IMG/VR virus record: IMGVR_UViG_3300032235_000379
Location: 1 to 25,834 of that record
DNA from: a virus
Length of the DNA: 25,834 nucleotides
Strand: one strand, 5' to 3'
Shown here: in pieces, positions 15,615 through 21,066 of the stretch
Layout of the letters: the number at the start of each line of letters is the position of its first letter
Position numbering within the stretch: the stretch's first letter is position 1
Notes under the pieces: model-generated
What the model saw: only the letters and a program-made list of their open reading frames with translations
Told to the model about the DNA's origin: nothing
The model's database searches: none
Translations under genes and position numbers: made by a program

Positions 15615-16049
15615 CTACCTCGCTCTCAGCAGCGCGTCAATGATGTCCAGATCATTCGCCTTTTGCAGATCTACCACTATCGCCGACGTCCTGAATTCCG
15701 TCACGTTCAGCCCTTCGAACAGCGCCAGCGACTGGCGGGCCGAGAACACGTAGGCTATCCCTTTGCATTCCACCACGATCCAGGATCGGGTGCCGAAGTC
15801 CCGGTGGGTCCAGTGCCAGTTCGCTTGCCATGGCGTGTAGTGCGGCACCTTCACCGTGGTCTTGGCCAGCTTCGGGAATTCGGGCAGCGATTTGAGTTCG
15901 AGCCACCCATGTAGCTGTGCCGAAATGCCGAAGTAGACATCCGGCATCCCCTGCAGTATTTTGTTCTCTACTCGGTCAGCCCTCCAGCGACCCTTCATGA
16001 TCGCGCTCAGCCTGTCCCACAACACTTGTTCCGGTTTTCTCATACCCAC
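15615..16049 (-). CDS. VRR-NUC-type PD-(D/E)XK nuclease
   Basis: 144 residues, GTG start at 16049 with RBS AAGGAG eight bases upstream; an ATG two codons in is the alternative. The sequence fits the small VRR-NUC or resolvase-like nuclease fold: an acidic residue in RVENKILQ (Glu28), then GMPDVYF (Asp37), GWLELKS (Glu51, Lys53), and a PWQANWHWTHR helix with the conserved Gln, followed by strands SWIVVECKG and IAYVFSA. Such phage enzymes cut branched DNA or resolve junctions before packaging. It is the last gene before the early terminator and lies next to the repeat region. The exact substrate cannot be read from the sequence. Confidence 0.8.
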   Translation of the reverse strand: MGMRKPEQVLWDRLSAIMKGRWRADRVENKILQGMPDVYFGISAQLHGWLELKSLPEFPKLAKTTVKVPHYTPWQANWHWTHRDFGTRSWIVVECKGIAYVFSARQSLALFEGLNVTEFRTSAIVVDLQKANDLDIIDALLRAR

Positions 16050-16095
16050 GGGAGCCTCTCCTTGGTACTTCCACGGCCTTCGAACATTAGGGTAG

Positions 16096-16410
16096 CTATA
16101 TTAGTAGCTCATGTGCATCCAGAAGCGCTTCTCGGGCCTTCTCTTCGGTCTCGCCATACCTGCTTGGCGTCTGCTGACCCTTGTACGGACTGTAAAACGC
16201 GGCCAGAAACCCGCGTGGCGTGCCAGAGTCATCGGCGACCGGGTCCACCTGAATGTACAGCCCCGAGGTGTCGTCCAGCGCTCCACACCATGGGCATTCG
16301 GTCAGCGACCCATCCGATGCCGACGGGTCCCCCACCCGGGGGATGTCGCCGTCGTAATCGATCACTCCGCACGCGTTGCATTTCGAGAATTCAGAGTCAG
16401 TCATGGTCAT
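16096..16410 (-). CDS. Zinc-ribbon-like small protein
   Basis: 104 residues, or 102 if the second ATG at 16404, better spaced from the AGG upstream, is used. The N-terminal half has two CxxC groups, KCNACG (residues 11-14) and ECPWCG (39-42), a normal zinc ribbon spacing, with acidic residues between. The C-terminal half carries IQVDPVADDSGTPRGFLAAFY and a helix EEKAREALLDAHELL like those of small phage proteins that process amino acid or base analogue residues poorly characterised. Function unknown. The first ATG overlaps the stop of the upstream gene (ATGA). Confidence 0.7.
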   Translation of the reverse strand: MTMTDSEFSKCNACGVIDYDGDIPRVGDPSASDGSLTECPWCGALDDTSGLYIQVDPVADDSGTPRGFLAAFYSPYKGQQTPSRYGETEEKAREALLDAHELLI

Positions 16411-16652
16411 ACCTGCGTCGAAGCCCGAATGATGGCTTTCATTTCCGGCGATTTATACGCGGCCAGCGCATCATCGACTGACCAGAACGTGCGCCCGGTG
16501 CCCTTCCACACCCGGTTAGATGCATTTTTGCAGCAAACGTTGATTGTCCCGCTGAATTTACCATACCAGACGTATGCGGATGTCTTGCCGCAGACTGCCT
16601 CAAAGTAGGTACCGGTCGCGCTCTGTTTATTGTCGATGATGATTACGTCCAT
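16407..16652 (-). CDS. Small hypothetical protein
   Basis: 81 residues. N-terminal strand MDVIIIDNKQ, aromatic middle (YVWYGKFSGTINVCC), and a C-terminal helix VDDALAAYKSPEMKAII. It has three cysteines but no clear metal motif. The gene is preceded by the recurrent leader motif (ATAGACGATAGAGG) that contains the RBS GAGG. I recognise no family; it belongs to the block of small early genes. Confidence 0.65.
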   Translation of the reverse strand: MDVIIIDNKQSATGTYFEAVCGKTSAYVWYGKFSGTINVCCKNASNRVWKGTGRTFWSVDDALAAYKSPEMKAIIRASTQV

Positions 16653-16674
16653 TTTGCTTGTCCTCTATCGTCTA

Positions 16675-16950
16675 TTAGATGCTGAAAAAGCCCTTTTGGG
16701 CGAACCATCCGAGGTAGGTACCTGTTCTGGATTTTGCACTCCATGCCGACAGGTTAAATACCACGGTCCAGCGGTTATTCGATGGCAGCTGCACGACCAT
16801 GTAGTCCATGCCGACGTTGGTGTTGTTCCACTGCTCGAATTTCGCAGCCAGTTCCTCTGCCTTGGCCATCGCGGTCTTGTATGCGCCGTATGTCTTGACA
16901 CCGGCTTTGTTCTCGGTCAGGCGCTCTTCAATGCGTTCGATGATGTTCAT
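16675..16950 (-). CDS. Small hypothetical protein, first gene after promoter P1
   Basis: 91 residues: an N-terminal charged helix (about 1-42, MNIIERIEERLTENKAG and AMAKAEELAAKFEQW), then a beta part (YMVVQLPSNNRWTVVFNLSA) ending in GTYLGWFAQKGFFSI. It stands directly behind promoter P1 and a duplicated hairpin leader, with RBS GAGG before ATG at 16950. Such placement suggests strong early expression. Similar small proteins with a final aromatic strand occur in other phages without known role. Confidence 0.7.
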   Translation of the reverse strand: MNIIERIEERLTENKAGVKTYGAYKTAMAKAEELAAKFEQWNNTNVGMDYMVVQLPSNNRWTVVFNLSAWSAKSRTGTYLGWFAQKGFFSI

Positions 16951-16962
16951 GGTATCCTCTAT

Positions 16963-17004
16963 CGTCTATCCGGTGAAATCCACCGTCTATCCGGTGAAAT
17001 CCAC
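16963..17004. repeat. Tandem 21-bp repeat in the P1 leader, each copy a hairpin
   Basis: Two exact 21-bp units lie at 16963-16983 and 16984-17004, followed by three bases of a third. On the minus strand each contains CGGTG-GATTT-CACCG or its equivalent, a 5-bp hairpin; the promoter-proximal one is at 16992-17006. The leader of P1 thus carries two identical hairpins in a row, where the other leaders have one. Confidence 0.85.
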
Positions 17005-17014
17005 CGTGAGACAA

Positions 17015-17043
17015 ATTATACCACCCGTGGCATAGGCTGTCAA
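17015..17043 (-). promoter_or_regulatory. Early promoter P1
   Basis: Minus strand TTGACA (17038-17043), 17 bp, TATAAT (17015-17020), both perfect. Upstream is AAATAC, as in P3 and P4. The -35 box contains the TGA stop of the upstream small membrane protein gene. It drives the genes from 16950 leftward. Confidence 0.9.
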
Positions 17044-17159
17044 GTATTTTTCGAATGCCAGCGCCAGAAGACCGCAAGCATTAATAAGATGATAACGCCG
17101 GTCACGATCAGGCCTCCGGCCAAGGCCAAGGTGAGCACGGTAGTCAGATGCACGCTCAT
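17040..17159 (-). CDS. Very small single-span membrane protein
   Basis: 39 residues: MSVHLTTVLTLALAGGLIVT followed by GVIILLMLAVFWRWHSKNT. About residues 5-31 form one hydrophobic segment and the end is short and positive, so an outside-N, inside-C topology is likely. Its ATG at 17159 overlaps the stop of the upstream gene (ATGA) and a GAGAGG RBS lies seven bases upstream, which makes it credible despite its size. Its stop lies inside the -35 box of P1. It could act on the host membrane, for instance in superinfection exclusion or as a holin-like peptide, but nothing proves this. Confidence 0.65.
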   Translation of the reverse strand: MSVHLTTVLTLALAGGLIVTGVIILLMLAVFWRWHSKNT

Positions 17160-17368
17160 GCGTCCTCTCGAGTCTTCCGGGCGCGTCGAGGCTTGGCTGC
17201 GGCTTCCACATCGACCGGCGCATCTGCAGCCTCGGAGGTACCTTCCGTGGCCTCGGGGACGGCGTCCTGCACTATTGGCTTGTTCGCGTTCGAGCACTGG
17301 CCGGGCCAGCGGCAGGTCGTGGTACAGAGGTTCTTCGGATTGTACTGGGCAGCTTTGCAATTTTGCAT
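17156..17368 (-). CDS. Small Cys-rich protein with basic tail
   Basis: 70 residues from ATG at 17368 with the RBS AGGAG. The N-terminal 25 residues contain four cysteines (C4, C15, C19, C25; CKAAQYNPKNLCTTTC then RWPGQC), possibly a small zinc knuckle or disulfide fold. A middle part is Ala, Glu and Asp rich and probably disordered, and the C-terminus is strongly basic (KPRRARKTRED). The family is unknown. A basic tail with a metal site would fit nucleic acid binding, which is inference. Confidence 0.65.
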   Translation of the reverse strand: MQNCKAAQYNPKNLCTTTCRWPGQCSNANKPIVQDAVPEATEGTSEAADAPVDVEAAAKPRRARKTREDA

Positions 17369-17378
17369 GTAGATTCTC

Positions 17379-17636
17379 CTATTGACGTTGGGCGGGGATT
17401 CGCTCGAGGATCGCGGCGGCAATACGGGTCAGATCCATTTCGTCGGCCCACTCGGACACCATCCGGGCGCACGCTTCACGCTCCATAACCACCGCCGTCT
17501 TGGACGCTTCGATCGCCATCGCCATGATTTCGGCTTTGGCGATCACCAGCGCCTCGTCGAATTCCTTCTGCGTAAATAGTGTGGACTGGGTACCCTTGGC
17601 GAGGAACGCTTTTTGGAAGTCCGACATTTCGCTCAT
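17379..17636 (-). CDS. Small helical phage protein
   Basis: 85 residues, nearly all helical. The part ASKTAVVMEREACARMVSEW resembles the common phage motif of the type 'a...EReaCA...' with one conserved Cys, found in many small early proteins of unknown role. The ATG at 17636 overlaps the stop of the winged-helix gene and has an AGGAG site nine bases upstream. Function unknown. Confidence 0.7.
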   Translation of the reverse strand: MSEMSDFQKAFLAKGTQSTLFTQKEFDEALVIAKAEIMAMAIEASKTAVVMEREACARMVSEWADEMDLTRIAAAILERIPAQRQ

Positions 17637-18079
17637 CCGAATATCTCCTGTAGTCTTGCGTAGATCCTGCGAGCCTCGCCGATCGGCAGCGCATCGACGT
17701 CAATCTGGCCGAGGATGGGTACCGGCGCGGGTTTAGGCTCCTCGTATTTTACCACAGCGACCGGTGCGGGATCGATTTTGACGTTTGCTACCGATTTAGG
17801 TAGCGGCAGCAGCTCGTACTCGGACAGGGCGACCGCATACTCGAGCAGCGATTTACGGCCAGACCCCCGATAAGGGCGGTGCAGGACTGGTTTCGACTTG
17901 ATCATACCGCGCGTAGTCATGTCGCGCAGTTCCGTCTGGATCCACTCGACTCGCTCATTCAGCGCGGTCGCGATTTCGCGTGACGTCTTGTTCGGATGGT
18001 CGCGCAGCCAGTTGAAGATCCGGCGCTTGATCGGTACTTTGATGCCTACGTCATTCAATGCTTTTTTGATGATGTTCAT
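17633..18079 (-). CDS. Winged-helix DNA-binding protein, putative regulator
   Basis: 148 residues. About residues 15-62 read as a winged helix-turn-helix: RRIFNWLRDHPNKTSREIAT, ALNERVEWIQTELRDMTTRG, MIKSKP, with a wing in HRPYRGSGRKSLLEYAV. The middle is Pro, Val and Lys rich (EPKPAPVPILG) and the C-terminal helix ALPIGEARRIYARLQEIFG may serve contacts. This makes it the best candidate in the window for a transcriptional regulator, for instance of the repeated promoters. It has a good GAGAGG RBS and overlaps genes on both sides by four bases. The regulatory target is unknown. Confidence 0.75.
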   Translation of the reverse strand: MNIIKKALNDVGIKVPIKRRIFNWLRDHPNKTSREIATALNERVEWIQTELRDMTTRGMIKSKPVLHRPYRGSGRKSLLEYAVALSEYELLPLPKSVANVKIDPAPVAVVKYEEPKPAPVPILGQIDVDALPIGEARRIYARLQEIFG

Positions 18080-18327
18080 GCATTCCTCTCTCTAAGTTTC
18101 GCTTGCAGCAGGTCGGCGAATTCGCTCGGCTTCTTAGTCACACTCCACAGGGCTTTTACCTCTGCTGTGGTCAGATCCTTCCATTCATCTTTAAACCGTG
18201 GCGCTTGGTAGCTACACTTAGGGCAGATGTACCATTGTTGGTGTTCGGTGTTGGCTTTTATCCACTTTTCTATGGTCGATTCCATTTCTGAAATGTTCCC
18301 TTGCGGGTAAATGTGGTCATCGGTCAT
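18076..18327 (-). CDS. Small hypothetical protein with one CxxC
   Basis: 83 residues from ATG at 18327, which overlaps the upstream stop (ATGA). It has a helix EMESTIEKWIKANTEHQQWY, then YICPKCSYQAPRFKDEW with a single CxxC (half of a ribbon), and a helical end (PSEFADLLQAKLRER). Metal binding would require dimer formation or other ligands. No family recognised. It belongs to the small-gene chain. Confidence 0.65.
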   Translation of the reverse strand: MTDDHIYPQGNISEMESTIEKWIKANTEHQQWYICPKCSYQAPRFKDEWKDLTTAEVKALWSVTKKPSEFADLLQAKLRERNA

Positions 18328-18518
18328 TTTATTCGATCGTAGTAGATGTATGGGCCTTTGGCGGCTGACTTGTAGATGCTCTCGCTCTTGCGATCGAGGC
18401 AGCACTTGCAGATCCATCGCCGACTCTTGGTGGTCTCTCGAGTCACGCCGCCTTCGATCAGACGCACCGCCTGACACGACGTGCAGAATCTCATTTTTTC
18501 CGGGTCAGAAAGGCCCAT
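18324..18518 (-). CDS. Small zinc-finger protein
   Basis: 64 residues. The core is FCTSCQAVRLIEGGVTRE and RRWICKCCLDRKSESIYK, giving a CxxC pair and a CxCC group about 22 residues later, as in small treble-clef or HNH-like zinc fingers without the catalytic His. The start at 18518 has a very good RBS (AGGAG, eight bases). It may bind DNA or RNA. A later Met (residue 9) is an unlikely start. Function unknown. Confidence 0.7.
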   Translation of the reverse strand: MGLSDPEKMRFCTSCQAVRLIEGGVTRETTKSRRWICKCCLDRKSESIYKSAAKGPYIYYDRIK

Positions 18519-18577
18519 AGGTACACTCCTGTATGTATCACTCCGACTGCATAGGTCAGGATTTCGTATTTATTCAT
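18491..18577 (-). CDS. Tiny putative membrane peptide
   Basis: 28 residues: MNKYEILTYAVGVIHTGVYL then WAFLTRKK. It is one hydrophobic segment with a basic end. It overlaps the 56-residue gene by 8 bases and the zinc-finger gene by 28. The ribosome site is poor (GCGAG very near the ATG), so it is only a candidate. Without it, the gap between 18518 and 18570 would be short but empty. Confidence 0.4.
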   Translation of the reverse strand: MNKYEILTYAVGVIHTGVYLWAFLTRKK

Positions 18578-18740
18578 GACTCGCGTTGACCGGCGGCGCA
18601 TTGTTCACCGGGTACATACGCCCGAGGTACTCGATCATTAGAATCATCTGCTCCAGCTCACCGCGCGTGTAGAATCCAGCTTCAAGCGTCACGCCATTCT
18701 CGCTGTAGGCCTTGCAGCCGGGGTTCGGGCTTGGGTTCAT
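18570..18740 (-). CDS. Small hypothetical protein with a strong RBS
   Basis: 56 residues: MNPSPNPGCKAYSENGVTLE followed by a helix ELEQMILMIEYLGRMY and a Pro/Asn-rich end. GAGGAGG lies six bases before the ATG at 18740, among the best Shine-Dalgarno sites here, although the start falls within the last 59 bases of the 69-residue gene in another frame. Either that gene is truncated in function or the two really overlap. No family recognised. Confidence 0.65.
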   Translation of the reverse strand: MNPSPNPGCKAYSENGVTLEAGFYTRGELEQMILMIEYLGRMYPVNNAPPVNASHE

Positions 18741-18891
18741 CTTTCACCTCCTCGCACCAATAGCCATGCCAGTCGATCAGGGCGGGTTGGCCATTTGGGC
18801 ATAGTTGTATATCAGGCTCTGGGTTGTGGCCGTCGTGGAATCCGACGACCCACAGGAACACCAGAAAGCACATAGTGAGTATCAGTCTCAT
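18682..18891 (-). CDS. Small protein with N-terminal signal or membrane segment
   Basis: 69 residues. MRLILTMCFLVFLWVVGFHD is a hydrophobic N-terminus, a signal or a membrane anchor; the remainder is polar with two cysteines (QLCPNGQP, YWCEEV) that could form a disulfide outside the cytoplasm. The ATG at 18891 overlaps the stop of the upstream gene, with only a weak GGAC site. It may be a small periplasmic or inner membrane protein, for instance one protecting the infected cell from other phages or taking part in lysis. These are guesses from topology. Confidence 0.6.
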   Translation of the reverse strand: MRLILTMCFLVFLWVVGFHDGHNPEPDIQLCPNGQPALIDWHGYWCEEVKDEPKPEPRLQGLQREWRDA

Positions 18892-19241
18892 ATGGGTCCG
18901 GCAGCGAGTAATTTACGGATCGCGTTGCGCACTCTCATCGTCGCCACGCCGCCATTCGGAGCCGATTGGTACAGGTCGTGCGGCAGATCATACTTGTCGC
19001 ATAACTCAGGCAAGGAAAGATCGGGAATGTCGATCTCGGGCTTTACTACTCGCTCTATCTTCTCTTTCACTACCTTTGCCTTCCCGGCGACTTCACCGGC
19101 CACCACAGAGACCCCGGACTGGGTCACGTATTCGTGGCGGTGGGTCCGGGCGTATTCGCCTTTAGCCCACCACGGCACGTAGTCTGGGCCGGATATCGGG
19201 GCATGTGCGGCTAGTGCCGCTTGGACCTCAGCCATTCCCAT
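18888..19241 (-). CDS. Hypothetical protein with C-terminal helical domain
   Basis: 117 residues from ATG at 19241, with GGAGG nine bases before. The N-terminal part contains PDYVPWWAKGEYARTHRHEY, the middle is a Lys/Val/Ala-rich helix, and the end (about 70-117) reads DIPDLSLPELCDKYDLPHDL and GVATMRVRNAIRKLL, which has the shape of a small helix-turn-helix or helical bundle. Family and function unknown. The start overlaps the upstream gene by 14 bases. Confidence 0.65.
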   Translation of the reverse strand: MGMAEVQAALAAHAPISGPDYVPWWAKGEYARTHRHEYVTQSGVSVVAGEVAGKAKVVKEKIERVVKPEIDIPDLSLPELCDKYDLPHDLYQSAPNGGVATMRVRNAIRKLLAAGPI

Positions 19242-19419
19242 AGACGATGTCCTCCAGCGCTTGCAGCAGTTCGAGGTCCGGGTACTGCACGGCCACCGGC
19301 GACTGCTCGAACGAGGCTTGCAGACCACGCTCGGTACGCAGCGCCCAGAACTGGACCTTGGTGCCTTTGTAGAGCATCTCGCCCTCAAATTCACCGGTAA
19401 ATATGCGGATCTTATTCAT
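19228..19419 (-). CDS. Small hypothetical protein
   Basis: 63 residues from ATG at 19419 (RBS GGGAG, seven bases). Beta N-terminus MNKIRIFTGEFEGEML and KVQFWALRTERGLQASF, with an amphipathic helix DLELLQALEDIVYG at the end. It overlaps both neighbours by a few bases. I recognise no family. Confidence 0.65.
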   Translation of the reverse strand: MNKIRIFTGEFEGEMLYKGTKVQFWALRTERGLQASFEQSPVAVQYPDLELLQALEDIVYGNG

Positions 19420-19609
19420 CGCCGTACTCCCGGTCGAAATTATCCCACGCGGCGTCTGCACGCGCAATGGCTTTTTGGTCGGCGACCATCCAGTCGATCA
19501 TCTTCGCCGCTTCCTCTCGGGTGTCGTACGTCCACTGGCCCACGAATGTGACCACTGGGTGCTCGATGGTGAATCGTCCGTCGGGTAATTGCTTGACTGT
19601 GTAGTACAT
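19412..19609 (-). CDS. Small hypothetical protein, first gene after promoter P2
   Basis: 65 residues from ATG at 19609 with RBS GAGAGG in the recurrent leader motif. MYYTVKQLPDGRFTIEHP and VVTFVGQWTYDTREEAAKMI form a beta sheet followed by a helix, as in small 'modulator' proteins of phages, ending acidic. An upstream in-frame start at 19684 would lie before the predicted transcript start and is rejected. No function known; position right behind P2 suggests strong early expression. Confidence 0.7.
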   Translation of the reverse strand: MYYTVKQLPDGRFTIEHPVVTFVGQWTYDTREEAAKMIDWMVADQKAIARADAAWDNFDREYGDE

Positions 19610-19655
19610 GATGTCCTCTCTATCGTCTATGGGGTGCCAGAAATCCAGCACCCCG

Positions 19656-19684
19656 ATTATACCACGGGTAAAATACCCTGTCAA
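19656..19684 (-). promoter_or_regulatory. Early promoter P2 with palindromic spacer
   Basis: Minus strand TTGACA (19679-19684), 17 bp, TATAAT (19656-19661). The spacer contains the perfect inverted repeat GGGTA-TTT-TACCC (19666-19678). A 7-bp inverted repeat with arms 19631-19637 and 19648-19654 follows directly, around the start point. The -35 box contains the TGA stop of the upstream gene. Confidence 0.9.
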
Positions 19685-20148
19685 GCCCCCCGGAGGGCCT
19701 TACGCACCAAATTCCCGAGGTTCATGCGCTGCATGCCGAGATTCAGGTTCACGTACTTGGCGCGGAGTGTCTTCTCGTCGGTCTGCAAGGTCTTGGCCGC
19801 AAAGGCATAAGCCTGATCGAGTGTCATGCCACGCATCTTCGATGCCACCTCGTCGCCGCAGTCCAGCGCACGCTTGACGGTACCGTCCTCGAGTTGCACC
19901 TTGGACGCGCCGTAGTGCAGCAGGTAGATCGAGTCCACCTTGCCATTCTTGCGGGTGTTGATGTCGATCGGCTTCTTCTCGCGTGCCGCCTTAGGTGGTG
20001 CTTTCGTCGCGCGGGATACTTCCTTCACGCTCGAGATTTCGGAATTTCGCACTTTTTTCTGCCCTCCATGGAGCTTGATGGTTGACCACCCACCGTTGAT
20101 CATCAGCACTTCGACTTGTTCGCCGGATTTGTAGGTTGCGATTCTCAT
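19681..20148 (-). CDS. Basic hypothetical protein, first gene after promoter P3
   Basis: 155 residues. The N-terminal 35 residues look like a small beta barrel (MRIATYKSGEQVEVLMINGG, then WSTIKLHGGQKKVRNSEI), reminiscent of SH3- or KOW-like nucleic acid binding modules, but this is only a resemblance. A basic linker (KAPPKAAREKKP) leads to a helical C-terminal half with LDQAYAFAAKTLQTDEKTLR and NLGNLVRKALRGA. It may bind DNA or RNA. The RBS lies in the recurrent leader (GAGGATAGAG). The stop codon lies in the -35 box of P2. Confidence 0.7.
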   Translation of the reverse strand: MRIATYKSGEQVEVLMINGGWSTIKLHGGQKKVRNSEISSVKEVSRATKAPPKAAREKKPIDINTRKNGKVDSIYLLHYGASKVQLEDGTVKRALDCGDEVASKMRGMTLDQAYAFAAKTLQTDEKTLRAKYVNLNLGMQRMNLGNLVRKALRGA

Positions 20149-20193
20149 TTTCTCTATCCTCTATTCTATAACGGCAAAATTACCGTAAAATGA

Positions 20194-20223
20194 ATTATAC
20201 TACGGGTGTGATACCCTTGTCAA
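20194..20223 (-). promoter_or_regulatory. Early promoter P3
   Basis: Minus strand TTGACA (20218-20223), 18 bp, TATAAT (20194-20199). It lies wholly within or at the 3' end of the upstream gene; the TAA stop of that gene is part of the -10 box. A 16-base near-palindrome ACGGTAATTTTGCCGT (20171-20186) follows as the leader hairpin. Confidence 0.9.
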
Positions 20224-20449
20224 GTATTTTCGTGTTTTGCGTGGTCATCGGGTCGAAGTTGAACGCGCAGAGTTCCCCCAGACGGCTGGCCGACCCCTCG
20301 CCGAACCACTCGTCGTACAGCTTCTCGACCATGGCCAGAGACATCGAGCCAAAATCCGGCAGTTCGACGTCCGGGGACAGATCTTCGGCTTCCATCTCGA
20401 GGATCTTCTTCTCCATCCAGACGCGGCGCATTTTACGTGACATTCCCAT
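20195..20449 (-). CDS. Small charged hypothetical protein
   Basis: 84 residues from ATG at 20449 with RBS GGAGG; a second ATG six bases on is also possible. N-terminal basic helix (MSRKMRRVWMEKKILEME), then acidic DLSPDVELPDFGSMSLAMVE and a helix VEKLYDEWFGEG. The last eleven codons double as promoter P3. A longer form from 20518 is rejected because it lacks an RBS and would overlap the upstream gene. Function unknown. Confidence 0.65.
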   Translation of the reverse strand: MGMSRKMRRVWMEKKILEMEAEDLSPDVELPDFGSMSLAMVEKLYDEWFGEGSASRLGELCAFNFDPMTTQNTKILDKGITPVV

Positions 20450-20466
20450 ACTACCTCCTCTATCGA

Positions 20467-20706
20467 CTATTGTAAAAAGAAAATGAACATCATCAGGATC
20501 GCGACCACCATGATCCACTCGCCGTGTGCGTTCCAGAAATCTTCGCCGTGACGGTTAGATCCCAGCAGCATCTGCTGCACCTGCATCTCCTCGTCGGTCA
20601 GCGGCACCGCCGGTGGGATGTACCGGCATCCGATCTTGACCTTGCCGGTGTCGTACGGAACCACCTCCGGGCGGTTCGTGGTGAATGTACCTTCGATATT
20701 TTCCAT
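20467..20706 (-). CDS. Small tail-anchored membrane protein
   Basis: 79 residues: a polar N-terminal domain (about 1-62) with IGCRYIPPAVPLTDEEMQVQ, then a single C-terminal hydrophobic segment WIMVVAILMMFIFFLQ that ends the protein. This is a tail-anchor topology with the body in the cytoplasm. The start shares a base with the upstream stop (TAATG) and GGAGC lies upstream. It might act at the host membrane (replication anchoring, exclusion, or lysis), without proof. Confidence 0.7.
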   Translation of the reverse strand: MENIEGTFTTNRPEVVPYDTGKVKIGCRYIPPAVPLTDEEMQVQQMLLGSNRHGEDFWNAHGEWIMVVAILMMFIFFLQ

Positions 20707-20990
20707 TATGCAAGCTCCATCGTCTTGATGTTCATCTGCTCCGAGGCCTTCATGAATTCGGGCAGCAGCTTCGGACCGATGTGTGCGCGGACCTTCTCGG
20801 TGTCCAAGATCGACTTCGTCGTGAATGTGATCTCGACCGCGCAGTTCTTCGATGAATAGGTCGCGGCACCACCATCGCGGAAGGCGTCCTTCAGCTCCTT
20901 CTCACGGGCAGCGAGTGCACGCAGCTTCTCGCGAATCGTGACCAGTTCATCGACCATGTCTTCAGTGATGACTACTTTCGACTTTGCCAT
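20706..20990 (-). CDS. Small helical protein, first gene after promoter P4
   Basis: 94 residues. A long charged N-terminal helix (DELVTIREKLRALAAREKEL) is followed by SKNCAVEITFTTKSILDTEK and a helical end KLLPEFMKASEQMNIKTMEL. This layout, coiled helix, beta hairpin and helix, is seen in many small phage proteins near replication genes. I cannot assign a function. The RBS AGAGGG is in the recurrent leader, and P4 is about 45 bp upstream. Confidence 0.7.
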   Translation of the reverse strand: MAKSKVVITEDMVDELVTIREKLRALAAREKELKDAFRDGGAATYSSKNCAVEITFTTKSILDTEKVRAHIGPKLLPEFMKASEQMNIKTMELA

Positions 20991-21033
20991 TTTACCCTCT
21001 ATTCTCTATATCCGGGAAGTCCCCGTAAGACCA

Positions 21034-21062
21034 ATTATATCACCGGTACGATAGTCTGTCAA
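21034..21062 (-). promoter_or_regulatory. Early promoter P4
   Basis: Minus strand TTGACA (21057-21062), 17 bp, TATAAT (21034-21039). The leader hairpin CGGGGACTTCCCG lies at 21013-21025. It starts four bases after the stop of the DUF6378-like gene. Confidence 0.9.
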
Positions 21063-21066
21063 GTAT

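Noticed and set aside
15208-15753. Plus-strand open frame across the intergenic repeats
   Set aside because: Its translation contains repeat-derived pieces, it runs into the nuclease gene on the opposite strand, and it has no RBS. A TATAAT on the plus strand at 15196-15201 lacks a good -35 box.
16963-17004. Tandem repeat as a CRISPR remnant
   Set aside because: Only two directly adjoining units without spacers; they fit a promoter leader with hairpins.
16630-17385. Plus-strand open frame of 251 codons
   Set aside because: It crosses the P1 promoter and tandem repeats, and opposes four small genes with good RBS.
20450-20518. N-terminal extension of the gene ending at 20195
   Set aside because: No RBS at 20518 and overlap with the membrane protein gene; the GGAGG site supports the start at 20449.
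17040-20706. Calling the small membrane proteins holins
   Set aside because: No endolysin is next to them and single-span peptides have many roles; there is no direct support for lysis.
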